64,000 nucleotides of DNA from Selenomonas sp. TAMA-11512 (GCF_037076525.1 NZ_AP029018.1:62001-126000), one strand, 5' to 3'. Shown: positions 8,277 to 17,586, numbered from the stretch's first letter. A program made the numbers and translations. The notes: generated from the letters alone by a model not told the origin.

Positions 8277-9165
8277 ATTCCTTCCGATAGTGTTTGACAT
8301 AATTCCAAAATCGGTCAATCAATCCGTTCCGATTCAGATCTGCTCTGCGTATCATGACGATAGACTTGGAAAATTCAGGCTTGGTCGGTATTGCCGTGAC
8401 ATGATCGGATTTATGGAAGTAGACAAAGGCGCTCTCCGATATGATCGAAATACCTAGTCCGGATTTAACGAGATCAAAACGTCGCCCCGCCGTATTGCAC
8501 TGCATGATAATCCGAGGCAAGAAGCCGGCAGCGCGGCATTCCTGCATAAAGATATCATAGGACACATTCTCCGGCGTCGGGAAAATAAAAGGTTCATTCT
8601 GCAGATCTTTCAGCTGCAGTACTTTTTCCTGTGCGCATGCGTGATGCTGCGGAAGTATCACAACGAATGGATCTTCCTGTAAGTGCAGGATTTCGAACTT
8701 ATCCGTGTCCAACTCGGACGGCATTGCGATGAGTGCCAGATCTATTTCACCATTGCTCAACATCTCGCAGAGTGCTTTACTGAGGCGATTGGTCAGCGAA
8801 TATTTCACATCTCCGTATTCCGTGTTGAACTTGGATAGTATTTCTGTAAACGGCAGTTGACCAAGACCGGTAATCACACCAATCCGAAGTATTTTTTCAG
8901 AATCTGTACGATATTTCTGCATGCGCCGTTCCAACTGATTGATGTCCTCGACAATCTGACGTGCGTAGATCTGGAAGTCCTTGCCGGCAGATGTCAATTC
9001 AATCGGATGTACACCACGCCGAATCAGCTTCACGCCCAGATTGCTTTCAAGTTTTCCAATCTGCTGCGACAGAGACGACTGAGAGACATAGAGTGCCTCC
9101 GACGCTTGTGTGAAGTGGCGGGTCTCCGCCACGGCCAGAAAATACTGCAGCTGTCTAATCTGCAT
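8275..9165 (-). CDS. LysR-family transcriptional regulator
   Basis: The 296-residue protein has an N-terminal winged helix-turn-helix (QLQYFLAVAETRHFTQASEAL, then SQSSLSQQIGKLE, residues 4-45). A periplasmic-binding-like effector domain follows from about residue 90, containing LRIGVITGLGQLPFTEIL. It is divergent from the M20 peptidase/DcuC pair with 172 bases between them. The usual LysR arrangement implies that it senses a substrate of that pair and also controls itself. The inducer is unknown. Confidence 0.9.
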   Translation of the reverse strand: MQIRQLQYFLAVAETRHFTQASEALYVSQSSLSQQIGKLESNLGVKLIRRGVHPIELTSAGKDFQIYARQIVEDINQLERRMQKYRTDSEKILRIGVITGLGQLPFTEILSKFNTEYGDVKYSLTNRLSKALCEMLSNGEIDLALIAMPSELDTDKFEILHLQEDPFVVILPQHHACAQEKVLQLKDLQNEPFIFPTPENVSYDIFMQECRAAGFLPRIIMQCNTAGRRFDLVKSGLGISIISESAFVYFHKSDHVTAIPTKPEFSKSIVMIRRADLNRNGLIDRFWNYVKHYRKE

Positions 9166-9278
9166 GGCATCTTCCCTCCCAAGTCAATCATTTATAACAT
9201 ACATCAATTATATTTATTATAGAGGCAGAAGGAAATTTTGACAATCTAAGTTCGTAATAACATTATCACAACTGTGAA

Positions 9279-9308
9279 TTGTACAATACCATACGGAATA
9301 CATATAAT
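9279..9308 (+). promoter_or_regulatory. Promoter for the peptidase/DcuC operon
   Basis: TTGTAC at 9279-9284 and a consensus TATAAT at 9303-9308 are 18 bases apart. They lie in the A+T-rich region shared with the divergent LysR gene. Confidence 0.5.
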
Positions 9309-9337
9309 AAAATAACCGAATATGAAAGGGAAAGGAC

Positions 9338-10480
9338 GTGGTTTTTGTGGAACTGGATTTGCAGCAGTATTTGGGTGAGTTGGAGACATTGGTTAATATT
9401 GACAGCGTCTCTTCACAGCCGTCCGGTGCCGATAGAATAGCGGCATTCATGAAAGGAAAATTTCAAAGCATCGGATGGACAGTGGAGGAAGTGCAGCTGG
9501 ATCCGTCTGTCGGACCATGCCTTACGATTACGAACCGTCCGGCGCAGAGCTACGATGTCCTGCTGCTTGCGCATATGGACACGGTTTTTCCGATCGGCAC
9601 AGCGGCAAAGCGTCCGTTTCGAACAGATGGCGTGCGTGCATACGGTCCGGGTGTGATTGACTGCAAAGGAGGCATGCTAAGTGGCTTTTACGCACTCAAG
9701 GCGCTGGATGAAAAAAAGCTTCTGCAAAATGCCTCCATATGTGTATTCCTGAACAGCGATCACGAAGGAATCAGTTCCAAGTTCTCCGCTCAGATCAACA
9801 GGCAGCTCTCACGCAGAAGCCGTTACGCGCTGGTACTCGAGGCAGGGAGAGCCAACGGCAATTTGGTCTATAAACGCAAGGGAATTGCCCGCTATGAGGC
9901 GACATTTCATGGGGTTGCAGCGCATGCAGGCGTGGATTTCCAAAAAGGGCACAGCGCCGTGGAGGAAATGGCTCATTGGATTCTCGCCCTACAAAGTGCC
10001 ACCGACTTGTCGAAGGAAACAACGGTCAATGTGGGCAGAGCAGAGGGCGGTGTTACAATCAGCGCTGTGCCTGGTGAAGCGCATGCCTCCATTGATATTC
10101 GCTATTATGAGAAGGAGGAGGTTGACCGCGTCACAGGCATTATGAACGAACTCGCTGCGCATCCGCGCACAAAGGGAACACATGCAGAGTACACGGGCGG
10201 AATCACGCGGCCGCCGATGCTGCCCTCCGAGAAAACAATGCAGCTCTGCCATTGGATTGACATGATTGGCAGCGAGCTCGGTATCCCCTTTGGATGGATG
10301 GCAAGCGGCGGAGGATCTGACGGCAGCTTTGCTGCAGAAACAGGTACACCGACCATTGACGGGTTGGGTCCTGTCGGCGGAGGAGCACACAGCGATGGCG
10401 AGTATATGGAGATTGACACCGTCATTCCGCGGTATCGCCTGCTGTGCCGCACGATAGAAAAGATTATTGCATCATCCTGA
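9338..10480 (+). CDS. M20-family metallopeptidase (carboxypeptidase G2-like)
   Basis: This 380-residue cytoplasmic enzyme belongs to the di-zinc M20 family that removes C-terminal residues or deacylates amino acids. Metal-site motifs are present: LLAHMDTVFPIGT near residue 85, PGVIDCKGGM near 107, the catalytic acid in NSDHEGISSKF near 145, LVLEAGR near 168, and the final histidine in GAHSDGEY near 350. The dimerisation domain lies in between (about 185-295). The start is GTG at 9338 or 9347; the ribosome binding sites do not decide. It is followed after 22 bases by a DcuC-type carrier, so it may cleave an imported N-acyl or peptide compound to a dicarboxylate. Confidence 0.85.
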   Translation: MVFVELDLQQYLGELETLVNIDSVSSQPSGADRIAAFMKGKFQSIGWTVEEVQLDPSVGPCLTITNRPAQSYDVLLLAHMDTVFPIGTAAKRPFRTDGVRAYGPGVIDCKGGMLSGFYALKALDEKKLLQNASICVFLNSDHEGISSKFSAQINRQLSRRSRYALVLEAGRANGNLVYKRKGIARYEATFHGVAAHAGVDFQKGHSAVEEMAHWILALQSATDLSKETTVNVGRAEGGVTISAVPGEAHASIDIRYYEKEEVDRVTGIMNELAAHPRTKGTHAEYTGGITRPPMLPSEKTMQLCHWIDMIGSELGIPFGWMASGGGSDGSFAAETGTPTIDGLGPVGGGAHSDGEYMEIDTVIPRYRLLCRTIEKIIASS

Positions 10481-10502
10481 GTATCAGAAAGGAGTGTTTC
10501 GA

Positions 10503-11858
10503 ATGTTAAGCCTCATCATTGCCCTCGTTGTCACCGGAGCCGTAGGTTTTCTGATCATCCGAAAGAACAAGCCGCAGACTGTCCTTCTGGCAGGCGGTAT
10601 TATCCTGTTGAGCATTACCGTTCTCATGGGTTATCCAATCTTGGAGGCAAAGAAGTCGACCGGTCTTTACTGGTTCGATATCTTCAAACTCATCGAGGAT
10701 ATCTTCAGTTCCAGAGTTGCTGAAATCGGCCTTATGATTATGACAGTCGGTGGTTTTGCAAAGTACATGGAGCATATTGGCGCAAGCCGCGTGTTGGTGT
10801 ATATCACGGCACGTCCTCTCCGATATCTGAGATCGCCTTACCTCTTGCTTGCTGTCAGCTATATCATCGGGCAGCTCCTTAACATCGTGATCCCGAGTGC
10901 AGCCGGTCTCTGTGTTCTCCTGATGGCGACTATGTATCCCGTTCTGATCAGCCTCGGGTGTTCCCGTCTCTCTGCCGCGGGGGTCATTGCGACAACGCCA
11001 TGTCTTGACCTCGGTCCCGCATCCGCCACAGCAAACTTTGCGGCGAAAACCTCGGGAATCGATGTCGCCGATTATTTTGTGGGAATACAGGCTCCTATAG
11101 CAGCCATCACGATGATTGTGATCGCGATTACTCATTATTTCATCCAGCGTTATTTTGATCGCCGTGACGGCATAGAAACAACGGCATTTGCCTCGCCTCC
11201 CGATACCCGTCCTGATGACCTGCCGCCTCTTATCTATGCGATTCTTCCCATTATCCCGATCGGGTTAGTCCTCGCCTTCAGTAAGCTGGCGATCGCAACG
11301 ATCAAGATGCCCGTTGTAACAGCCATGCTGATGAGCATTGCGCTCGCGATGGTCTTTGAATTTGTCCACAAGAGGGACATTAAGACTGTCGCTGGCAGTA
11401 TTCAGGTGTTTTTTGACGGTATGGGAAAGATCTTTGCAACGGTTGTATCGCTTATTGTCGCAGGTGAGACATTCGCAAACGGTCTGATGAAGATTGGCGC
11501 GATTGATCAGATTATCGCCATTGCCGAGTCCTCTGGATTCGGTGTCATCGGCATCACGTTCATCATGTTCTTCATCGTCGGTGCCTGTGCGGTGATTATG
11601 GGCTCGGGCAATGCGCCATATTATTCATTCGGCGCATTGGTGCCGGATATTACGGCAAAGATGGGCGTATCCTCTATCTCCATGATTACAACCATGCAGT
11701 TCTCTGCCAGCATCGCAAGAAGCGCTTCCCCTATCACGGCGGCTGTCGTCGCCGTTGCCGGTGTGGCAGAGGTCTCTCCCGTCGACCTGGTGAAGAGAAC
11801 TGCCATCCCCATGGCAGTTGCACTGATTGTGTCATTCATCACAGGAGTATTGCTGTAA
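10503..11858 (+). CDS. DcuC-family anaerobic C4-dicarboxylate carrier
   Basis: The protein has 451 residues and about twelve hydrophobic helices. The first ATG with a good ribosome binding site (AGAAAGGAG) is at 10503, so longer readings from 10467 are not preferred. Motifs fit the DcuC family: VGGFAKYMEHIGASRVLVY, GQLLNIVIPSAAGLCVLL and GACAVIMGSGNAPYYSFGAL. DcuC proteins export succinate or exchange C4-dicarboxylates during anaerobic fumarate respiration. Here it is paired with an M20 peptidase under a divergent LysR regulator, so its substrate may be specialised. Confidence 0.85.
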   Translation: MLSLIIALVVTGAVGFLIIRKNKPQTVLLAGGIILLSITVLMGYPILEAKKSTGLYWFDIFKLIEDIFSSRVAEIGLMIMTVGGFAKYMEHIGASRVLVYITARPLRYLRSPYLLLAVSYIIGQLLNIVIPSAAGLCVLLMATMYPVLISLGCSRLSAAGVIATTPCLDLGPASATANFAAKTSGIDVADYFVGIQAPIAAITMIVIAITHYFIQRYFDRRDGIETTAFASPPDTRPDDLPPLIYAILPIIPIGLVLAFSKLAIATIKMPVVTAMLMSIALAMVFEFVHKRDIKTVAGSIQVFFDGMGKIFATVVSLIVAGETFANGLMKIGAIDQIIAIAESSGFGVIGITFIMFFIVGACAVIMGSGNAPYYSFGALVPDITAKMGVSSISMITTMQFSASIARSASPITAAVVAVAGVAEVSPVDLVKRTAIPMAVALIVSFITGVLL

Positions 11859-11870
11859 GGAGAGGATTTC

Positions 11871-11906
11871 ATGAATATCTGTACACGAATCAACGGCCTC
11901 AGATGA
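11871..11906 (+). other. Eleven-codon reading frame with strong ribosome binding site, possible gene stub
   Basis: AAGGAGAGG and an ATG with ideal spacing follow the DcuC stop directly, but the frame encodes only MNICTRINGLR before TGA. It may be the start of a third operon gene whose body was deleted. No coding frame continues behind it before the terminator at 11942. Confidence 0.35.
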
Positions 11907-11941
11907 TTTGAAGCACCTGTGACACGGAAAGGTTAAATCTG

Positions 11942-11985
11942 AAAATGGGCTACCGCACGTCGAAATTCGTGCGGCAGCCCATTTT
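11942..11985. terminator. Terminator between the DcuC operon and the convergent LysR gene
   Basis: AAAATGGGCT and AGCCCATTTT enclose an inner CCGCACG/CGTGCGG stem. The flanking A and T runs let it serve both converging transcripts. Confidence 0.75.
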
Positions 11986-12061
11986 GCGTGGCCAAAACAC
12001 GGACAAGCGTGTGATAGAGAAGGTCTGAAGGCGTCAATGAGCTTTGTCGGACGTTTCTCCA

Positions 12062-12979
12062 TCACTTCGTGCAGAACGCCTGCAGCTCATCACGGAAGAT
12101 TGTGACGGCACGGGGGAGATAGCGATTCTTTGCGCGGGCGAGGATGATCGTGCGGTGAGGATCGCCCTCGATCGCCGCGTAGCATGGCGGGTTTGCGGGC
12201 GGTGCGGCGGAGATCAGCGTCTCGGGCAGGACGGCGGCTCCGAGTCCCGCACCGGCAAGCGCGTGCGCCGTGTTCATGCTGCGCGTCTCGAGCGTGATTT
12301 GCGGCAGGAAGCCCGCCGCTTCGCAGAGAGTGAAGAGTGTATCGTGGAGCTTCTGCTCGCGATGCATCAGGAGGAACGGCGTCTCCTGCAGAGCATGGAG
12401 GGGGACGGGCGGCGGGTCCGCGCAGTCTCCCGGTGCCAGTCCGAGCGCCGCGCATATGGGATGCGCGGGCGGGAGCGCGAGCAGGAGGCGTTCCTCAAAG
12501 AGGATGTCATAGTCGAAACGACGCTCGTTGATCGGGAGCAGAGAGATGATGCAGTCTGTCTCGTTCGCCTCGGCAAGTTCCTCGAGCCGATGGGTCGTGT
12601 CCTCGCGCAGATGCAGTGTGATCTTCGGATATTTTACGCGAAAGGAGGGAAGCATGGGCGCGAGGAGGTGTGTGCTGCGAAACTGCGTGAGACCGACGGT
12701 CACATCGCCCGCCGCGCCGCGCACGCAGTCGTCCACCTGTTGATGAAATGCCTCATCGAGCGCGATGATGGAGCGCGCCGTCTCAAGGTAAAGCTTGCCG
12801 ACAGCGGTCGGCGTGAGACATGTACCGCCGCGGTCGAAGAGCGGCGCGCCGATCTTCTTCTCCTGTGCGGCAAGCAGCTGCGAGAGCGACGGCTGCGAGA
12901 CGTAGAGCTTCTTTGCCGCAAGCGAGAGTGTCCCCTCCTCGGCAATCTTCAGGATGTAACGAAACTGACGAAATTCCAT
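12062..12979 (-). CDS. LysR-family regulator of the tartrate module
   Basis: The 305-residue protein has a helix-turn-helix at residues 1-60 (FRQFRYILKIAEEGTLSLAAKK, SQPSLSQLLAAQE) and a LysR substrate-binding domain (QFRSTHLLAPMLPSF onward). The ATG at 12979 is preferred because GAGGTG lies 7-8 bases before it; a GTG six bases further upstream is also open. It is divergent from the transporter-ttdAB genes. By analogy with TtdR of E. coli it should activate them in response to tartrate. The effector is inferred. Confidence 0.88.
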   Translation of the reverse strand: MEFRQFRYILKIAEEGTLSLAAKKLYVSQPSLSQLLAAQEKKIGAPLFDRGGTCLTPTAVGKLYLETARSIIALDEAFHQQVDDCVRGAAGDVTVGLTQFRSTHLLAPMLPSFRVKYPKITLHLREDTTHRLEELAEANETDCIISLLPINERRFDYDILFEERLLLALPPAHPICAALGLAPGDCADPPPVPLHALQETPFLLMHREQKLHDTLFTLCEAAGFLPQITLETRSMNTAHALAGAGLGAAVLPETLISAAPPANPPCYAAIEGDPHRTIILARAKNRYLPRAVTIFRDELQAFCTK

Positions 12980-13003
12980 ATACACACCTCGGTATAACTG
13001 TTT

Positions 13004-13022
13004 TCCTATAGCGAAGATAGGA
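13004..13022. promoter_or_regulatory. Candidate LysR operator
   Basis: The perfect inverted repeat TCCTAT-N7-ATAGGA contains the T-N11-A pattern of LysR boxes. It sits 25 bases upstream of the LysR start, in the intergenic region shared with the divergent operon. Confidence 0.5.
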
Positions 13023-13158
13023 TTTTACGTATTCGACTTATAGGAAAGGATAACATATAATCAAGTGTAAGTAAAGGGTCTGTGAGGACTCTTTCAAAGG
13101 AGCGGATGCCGAGGGCATCCATCACTGGGTGTTGTATATCATCGGGGAGGGGACTCTT

Positions 13159-14559
13159 TTGAGCAAGGGAGTACGATGTTTTCTGACGGCGGGACTGATC
13201 GCCGTCCTCTGGTTTCTGCCGGTGCCCGAGGGGCTGACGCCGGCTGCATGGCATCTGTTCGCGATCTTCGCGGGCGCGATATTGGGCTTCGTCCTGCAGC
13301 CGTTCCCGCTGGGGACGGTTGCGCTCGCGGCGATCACGTTCGCGGCGCTGACGAATACGATCAAGCCCGCAGAGGCGCTTGCGGGATTCAGCAATACGGT
13401 CATCTGGCTGATTGTGTCGGCGTTCCTGTTCGCGCAGGGCTTTATCAAGACGGGGCTCGGGCGGCGGATTGCTTACTGGCTCATCTTGAAATTCGGGTCG
13501 AGCAGCCTGAAGCTTGCTTACACACTTGTCCTGAGCGACTTCATCATCGCGCCTGCTACACCGTCAAACACGGCGCGCTCGGGTGGAATCCTCTTTCCCA
13601 TCGTGCGCAGCCTCGCCTCGGTCTTCGGCTCGGAGCCGGGCGGGACGGCGCGAAAGATCGGCGCGTTCCTGCTCGTCGTGTCCTTCCAGGTGGATGCGCC
13701 GATTGCCGCGGCCTTTCTGACGGCGTGTGCACCGAATCCGCTGATGGCGGAGCTGGCACGGGATACGGCGGGCATCGAACTCTCGTGGGGACTATGGGCG
13801 ATGGCAGGCATCGTACCCGTCCTGCTGTCGATGATCGTTCTGCCCTACGTGCTCTACAAGCTCTATCCGCCCGAGATTCAAAAGACGCCCGAGGCACAGG
13901 CGCTTGCCCGTGAAAAACTCGCAGAGATGGGCAGGATGACGCGCGATGAGAAAATCATCTGCAGCATATTCGTCGGCGCGCTTCTTCTCTGGAGCACGTC
14001 GGGCTATACGGGCGTGAACGCGACCATCGCCGCTCTTCTCGGCGTAACGGCAATGCTTTTTACGGGCGTCCTCACATGGGAGGACGTGCTGAAGGAGAAG
14101 GGGGCGTGGGACGGCATGATGTGGATGGGCGGCATCGTGAGCCTCGCGGGCGCACTGAACAAGATCGGCTTCATCCCGTGGTTCGCCGCGAGTGTCACAG
14201 GCGCGATGACGGGTGTTGCATGGGGGCTGACACTCGGCATTCTCTTCCTCGTCTACCTCTACAGTCACTACGGCTTCGCAAGCCTCTCGGGGCACGCGAC
14301 GGCGATGTATGCGGCGTTTCTCGCCGTCGCCGTTGCGGGAGGTGCACCTCCCTATCTCGCCGCACTCGGGCTCGCCTTCCTGTCGAACCTCATGGCGGGA
14401 CTGACGCACTACTCCACGGGAGCGGCGCCCATCTACTTCGGAGCGGGCTATGTGACGCAGGGGCAGTGGTGGCGGCTGGGCTTTTTCTGCTCCGTCATCA
14501 ACATCATCATCTGGATCGGCATCGGCTCTGTCTGGTGGAAGATCCTCGGGATTTGGTAA
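13159..14559 (+). CDS. ttdT: DASS-family anion transporter, probable tartrate/dicarboxylate antiporter
   Basis: The 466-residue membrane protein starts at TTG 13159 behind GGGGAGGGG. It belongs to the CitT/TtdT/SodiT1 group of divalent anion transporters. Signatures include NTVIWLIVSAFLFAQGFIKTGLG near residue 85, SDFIIAPATPSNTARSGG near 130 and GHATAMYAAFLAVA near 385. About twelve helices are present. It lies 45 bases before ttdA, and the trio copies the E. coli ttdA-ttdB-ttdT set. That supports tartrate uptake in exchange for succinate. Citrate or malate remains possible. Confidence 0.75.
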   Translation: MSKGVRCFLTAGLIAVLWFLPVPEGLTPAAWHLFAIFAGAILGFVLQPFPLGTVALAAITFAALTNTIKPAEALAGFSNTVIWLIVSAFLFAQGFIKTGLGRRIAYWLILKFGSSSLKLAYTLVLSDFIIAPATPSNTARSGGILFPIVRSLASVFGSEPGGTARKIGAFLLVVSFQVDAPIAAAFLTACAPNPLMAELARDTAGIELSWGLWAMAGIVPVLLSMIVLPYVLYKLYPPEIQKTPEAQALAREKLAEMGRMTRDEKIICSIFVGALLLWSTSGYTGVNATIAALLGVTAMLFTGVLTWEDVLKEKGAWDGMMWMGGIVSLAGALNKIGFIPWFAASVTGAMTGVAWGLTLGILFLVYLYSHYGFASLSGHATAMYAAFLAVAVAGGAPPYLAALGLAFLSNLMAGLTHYSTGAAPIYFGAGYVTQGQWWRLGFFCSVINIIIWIGIGSVWWKILGIW

Positions 14560-14604
14560 CCATGTGGTTGGTAACTCTGTGTATTATATAAAGGAGAGAT
14601 TTCT

Positions 14605-15504
14605 ATGACAAAGGTTGAAGCCTCGGAGCGCATGACCGATGTGCTCGCGAAGTTCGTGGCGTACACGGGCAAGCGGCTGCCGGACGATGTGCGCGCAAAG
14701 ATCGCGGAGCTCGCCGACGAAGAGGACGCGCCGCTCGCGAAATCCATCTATGAGACGATGGAGAAGAATCAGGAGCTTGCGGTGAAGCTGAACCGACCGA
14801 GCTGTCAGGATACGGGCGCGGCGCAGTTCTTTTTGAAATGCGGGGCGAACTTTCCGTACATGGGCGAGATGGAGGAGATTCTGCACGAGGCGGTCGTGCA
14901 GGCGACGGCGGACGCACCTCTCCGGCACAATGCAGTAGAGACGTTCGACGAGTTCAATACGGGCAAGAATGTCGGAAAGCAGATTCCGTCGATTTTCTGG
15001 GAGATCGTCCCGGGCCGTGACGACATCGAGATCCACACGTATATGGCGGGCGGCGGCTGTACGCTGCCGGGCAAGGCGATGGTGCTGATGCCGGGCGAGG
15101 GCTATGAGGGCGTGACGCGCTTTGTCCTCGATGTCATGACGAGCTACGGGCTGAATGCCTGTCCGCCGCTCCTCGTCGGCGTAGGCGTCGGTACGTCGGT
15201 CGAGGTCGCTGCGCTCCACTCGAAGAAGGCGCTCATGCGTCCAATCGGTTCGCACAACTCGAACCCGCGCGCTGCCAAGATGGAGCAGCTGCTCGAGGAC
15301 GGCATCAACGCGATCGGACTCGGTCCGCAGGGGCTCATGGGCAAGCACTCCGTGCTCGGCGTCAACATCGAGAACAGCGCGCGCCATCCGTCCGTGATCG
15401 GTGTCGCCGTGAATGTCGGCTGCTGGTCGCACAGGCGCGGACATATCGTCTTTGACAGGAACCTCGACTATAAGATTCTCTCGCATACGGAGGTGGATTT
15501 CTGA
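14605..15504 (+). CDS. ttdA: L(+)-tartrate dehydratase alpha subunit
   Basis: The 299-residue protein is the large subunit of an iron-sulfur hydro-lyase that turns L(+)-tartrate into oxaloacetate. It aligns by eye with E. coli TtdA in several blocks: [14 protein letters not shown] near residue 67, APLRHNAVE near 110, [13 protein letters not shown] near 150, [17 protein letters not shown] near 185, and [21 protein letters not shown] near 265. The cysteines in these blocks are the expected 4Fe-4S ligands. A two-subunit class I fumarase is the close alternative. Fit to TtdA/TtdB and the transporter partner favour tartrate. Confidence 0.85.
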   Translation: MTKVEASERMTDVLAKFVAYTGKRLPDDVRAKIAELADEEDAPLAKSIYETMEKNQELAVKLNRPSCQDTGAAQFFLKCGANFPYMGEMEEILHEAVVQATADAPLRHNAVETFDEFNTGKNVGKQIPSIFWEIVPGRDDIEIHTYMAGGGCTLPGKAMVLMPGEGYEGVTRFVLDVMTSYGLNACPPLLVGVGVGTSVEVAALHSKKALMRPIGSHNSNPRAAKMEQLLEDGINAIGLGPQGLMGKHSVLGVNIENSARHPSVIGVAVNVGCWSHRRGHIVFDRNLDYKILSHTEVDF

Positions 15505-16115
15505 TGGAGAAGAAAGTTCTGACAACCCCGATTCAGCCCGAAGATCTCAAAGATATCAACGTGGGCGACGTGATCTACCTAACAGGCTATCTCACAACCT
15601 GCCGCGACGTGGCGCACCGCCGCGTCATCGAGGAGGGGAGGAAGCTCCCCGTCGACGTGAAGGACGGCGCAATTCTCCACGCGGGGCCCATCATTCGGAA
15701 GCTCGGCGAGGACAAATATGAGATGGTTACGGTCGGTCCCACGACAAGCATGCGCATGGAGAAGTTCGAGGAGGCGTTTATCAAGGAGACGGGCGTGCGC
15801 CTCATCATCGGCAAGGGCGGCATGAAGGACGGCACGATGCGCGGCTGCCGCGACCACAAGGCACTCCACTGCGTCTTTCCCGCCGGCTGCGCCGTCGTCG
15901 CCGCCGAGTGCGTCGAGGAGATCGTGGATGCGAACTGGCTCGACCTCGGGATGCCCGAGACGCTCTGGACGTGCAGGGTGAAGGAGTTCGGCCCTCTCAT
16001 CGTCTCCATCGACAGCCACGGGCGCAACATCTTCGAGGAGAACAAGGTCGTCTTCAACGAGCGCAAGGAAAAGGCGTGTGAAGGGATCTGTAAGCAGGTC
16101 GGGTTTATCAAGTAA
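15504..16115 (+). CDS. ttdB: L(+)-tartrate dehydratase beta subunit
   Basis: The 203-residue small subunit matches E. coli TtdB closely. Shared stretches include [36 protein letters not shown] and [15 protein letters not shown]. It completes the active site of the heterotetrameric dehydratase in the cytoplasm. The ATG overlaps the ttdA stop by one base, so the two are coupled in translation. A hairpin at 16130-16164 ends the operon. Confidence 0.88.
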   Translation: MEKKVLTTPIQPEDLKDINVGDVIYLTGYLTTCRDVAHRRVIEEGRKLPVDVKDGAILHAGPIIRKLGEDKYEMVTVGPTTSMRMEKFEEAFIKETGVRLIIGKGGMKDGTMRGCRDHKALHCVFPAGCAVVAAECVEEIVDANWLDLGMPETLWTCRVKEFGPLIVSIDSHGRNIFEENKVVFNERKEKACEGICKQVGFIK

Positions 16116-16129
16116 AGACAGATAGAAAA

Positions 16130-16164
16130 ACGGCGATACATCGTGCTGCGCGATGTACCGCCGT
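16130..16164. terminator. Terminator between ttdB and the convergent MetE-like gene
   Basis: ACGGCGATACATCG pairs with CGATGTACCGCCGT around a short loop, with A-rich and T-containing flanks. Confidence 0.6.
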
Positions 16165-16188
16165 CTTGTGTTTATGCAGAGAAAATCG

Positions 16189-17301
16189 TTACTTCCAGAC
16201 GGATTCGGCGATCTCCCGGATGAAGCGCAGCTTGTTCCACTGCTCCTCCTCCGTCAGGATATTGCCTTCTTCCGTCGAGGAGAAGCCGCACTGCGGGCTG
16301 AGGCAGAGCTGATCGAGCGGGACGTGCTTCGCCGCCTCGTGGATGCGTGCAATAACATCCTCGCGGTTTTCGAGCGCGCCCGACTTCGACGTGACGAGTC
16401 CGAGCACGACGCGCTGATCCCTGATGAAATCGAGCGGTGCAAATCCGCCGGAACGGTCGGAGTCGTACTCGAGGAAGAAGCCGTCGATTTTGCAGCCGCC
16501 GAAGAGAATCTCCGCGACCGGCTCATAGCCGCCGGAGGAGAACCATGTCGAACGGAAATTGCCGCGGCAGATGTGCATCGTGATCGTCATGTCGGCGGGC
16601 TTTGCCTCGAGGACGCGGTTGATCATCGCGACGTAGGTGCGCTCGATGCGGTCGAGGTCGAAGCCGCGCGCCTCGTACGCCGCGCGCTTTTCCGGATCGC
16701 AGAATTCGCCCCATGATGTATCGTCGAGCTGCAGATAGCGGCAGCCCTCCTCGTAAAACGCGCGGATTGCCTTCTGATAGGCGAGGGCGATATCCTCGAA
16801 CAGGGCATCCTCATTCCCGTAGCGCGGGATGGGCGCGTAGTCTGTCGCACGCACGCAGCAGATGAGGTGCAGCATGCTCGGGGAGGGGATCGTCATCTTC
16901 GCGATCGAATCGCCCGCGAGATTGTTCAAAAAGCGGAAGTGGTCGAGGAACGGGTGTGCGCCGAAGTCCACCTTGTCCGTGATGCGCACGGTCGCCGCCT
17001 TCGGCTGCACGCCCTTGAATGCGACCGACCAATGCGCCGCGCCGACCTCCTCGATGCCGTCGAGTTCCGCGAGGAAGTCGAGATGCCAGTAGCGGCGGCG
17101 AAACTCTCCGTCCGTGACGGCGCGGAGACCGACCTCCTTTTCCTTGGCGACGAGGCCGCGGATCGCCGCATCCTCCGCCTGCCGCAGCTCCTCCGCCGAG
17201 GCGTTTCCGCTCGTGTATGCTTCGCGCATCTTCATCAGCGCGGCGGGGCGCAGGAAGCTCCCCACAATATCATAGCGAAAGGGCGCTTTCATGTTTGTCA
17301 T
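16189..17301 (-). CDS. MetE-like cobalamin-independent methyltransferase (YxjG/YxjH type)
   Basis: The 370-residue protein corresponds to the C-terminal catalytic half of methionine synthase II, the form known as YxjG/YxjH in Bacillus. The start is ATG 17301, behind GGAGGAATTGCC. Zinc ligands are visible as HxC in MHICRGN near residue 230 and the later cysteine in SPQCGFSS near 330. An N-terminal RYDIVGSFLRP and DGEFRRRYWHLDFL also fit. It should transfer a methyl group to homocysteine or a related thiol. The first 32 bases overlap the YefM gene upstream, so the two are probably co-transcribed. Confidence 0.85.
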   Translation of the reverse strand: MTNMKAPFRYDIVGSFLRPAALMKMREAYTSGNASAEELRQAEDAAIRGLVAKEKEVGLRAVTDGEFRRRYWHLDFLAELDGIEEVGAAHWSVAFKGVQPKAATVRITDKVDFGAHPFLDHFRFLNNLAGDSIAKMTIPSPSMLHLICCVRATDYAPIPRYGNEDALFEDIALAYQKAIRAFYEEGCRYLQLDDTSWGEFCDPEKRAAYEARGFDLDRIERTYVAMINRVLEAKPADMTITMHICRGNFRSTWFSSGGYEPVAEILFGGCKIDGFFLEYDSDRSGGFAPLDFIRDQRVVLGLVTSKSGALENREDVIARIHEAAKHVPLDQLCLSPQCGFSSTEEGNILTEEEQWNKLRFIREIAESVWK

Positions 17302-17545
17302 GGCAATTCCTCCTTGCTGCACGTCCCGCGCGCAGCTGCTCGATACCCTCCACGATGTGGGCATGGTTGCGCCGATCGCTCATCAGAAAGACATTCTCCA
17401 TGAGATTGTTATAGCTCTCGAGGCTCATCAGGACGACATTCTCCTCATTCCGGCGCGTCACGATCACGGTCTCCGCGTCACGAGCTACCGCATCGCAGTA
17501 GCTCTTCAGATTGCTGCGCAGGGTCGAGAAATTCACCGCTACCAT
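17270..17545 (-). CDS. YefM/Phd-type antitoxin without a visible toxin
   Basis: The 91-residue protein begins MVAVNFSTLRSNLKSYCDAV and continues VIVTRRNEENVVLMSLESYN, the DNA-binding half of YefM. Family antitoxins end near residue 85 and are followed by a YoeB-type toxin. Here the last 20 residues (RAGRAARRNCHDKHESALSL) are unlike the family, and the next gene is the MetE-like enzyme. A ribosome binding site AAAGGATGTG and a perfect palindrome lie upstream. It may be a stranded antitoxin or an adopted local repressor. Confidence 0.8.
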   Translation of the reverse strand: MVAVNFSTLRSNLKSYCDAVARDAETVIVTRRNEENVVLMSLESYNNLMENVFLMSDRRNHAHIVEGIEQLRAGRAARRNCHDKHESALSL

Positions 17546-17570
17546 CCGATCACATCCTTTCGCCTATATT

Positions 17571-17586
17571 GTACCATATATGGTAC
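17571..17586. promoter_or_regulatory. Perfect 16-bp palindrome, candidate YefM operator
   Basis: GTACCATATATGGTAC lies 26 bases upstream of the YefM start. YefM proteins repress their own promoters at palindromes, so autoregulation is likely. Confidence 0.55.

Noticed and set aside
14584-15525. A reverse-strand frame across ttdA
   Set aside because: It is a mirror of ttdA, which has the iron-sulfur motifs of the family.
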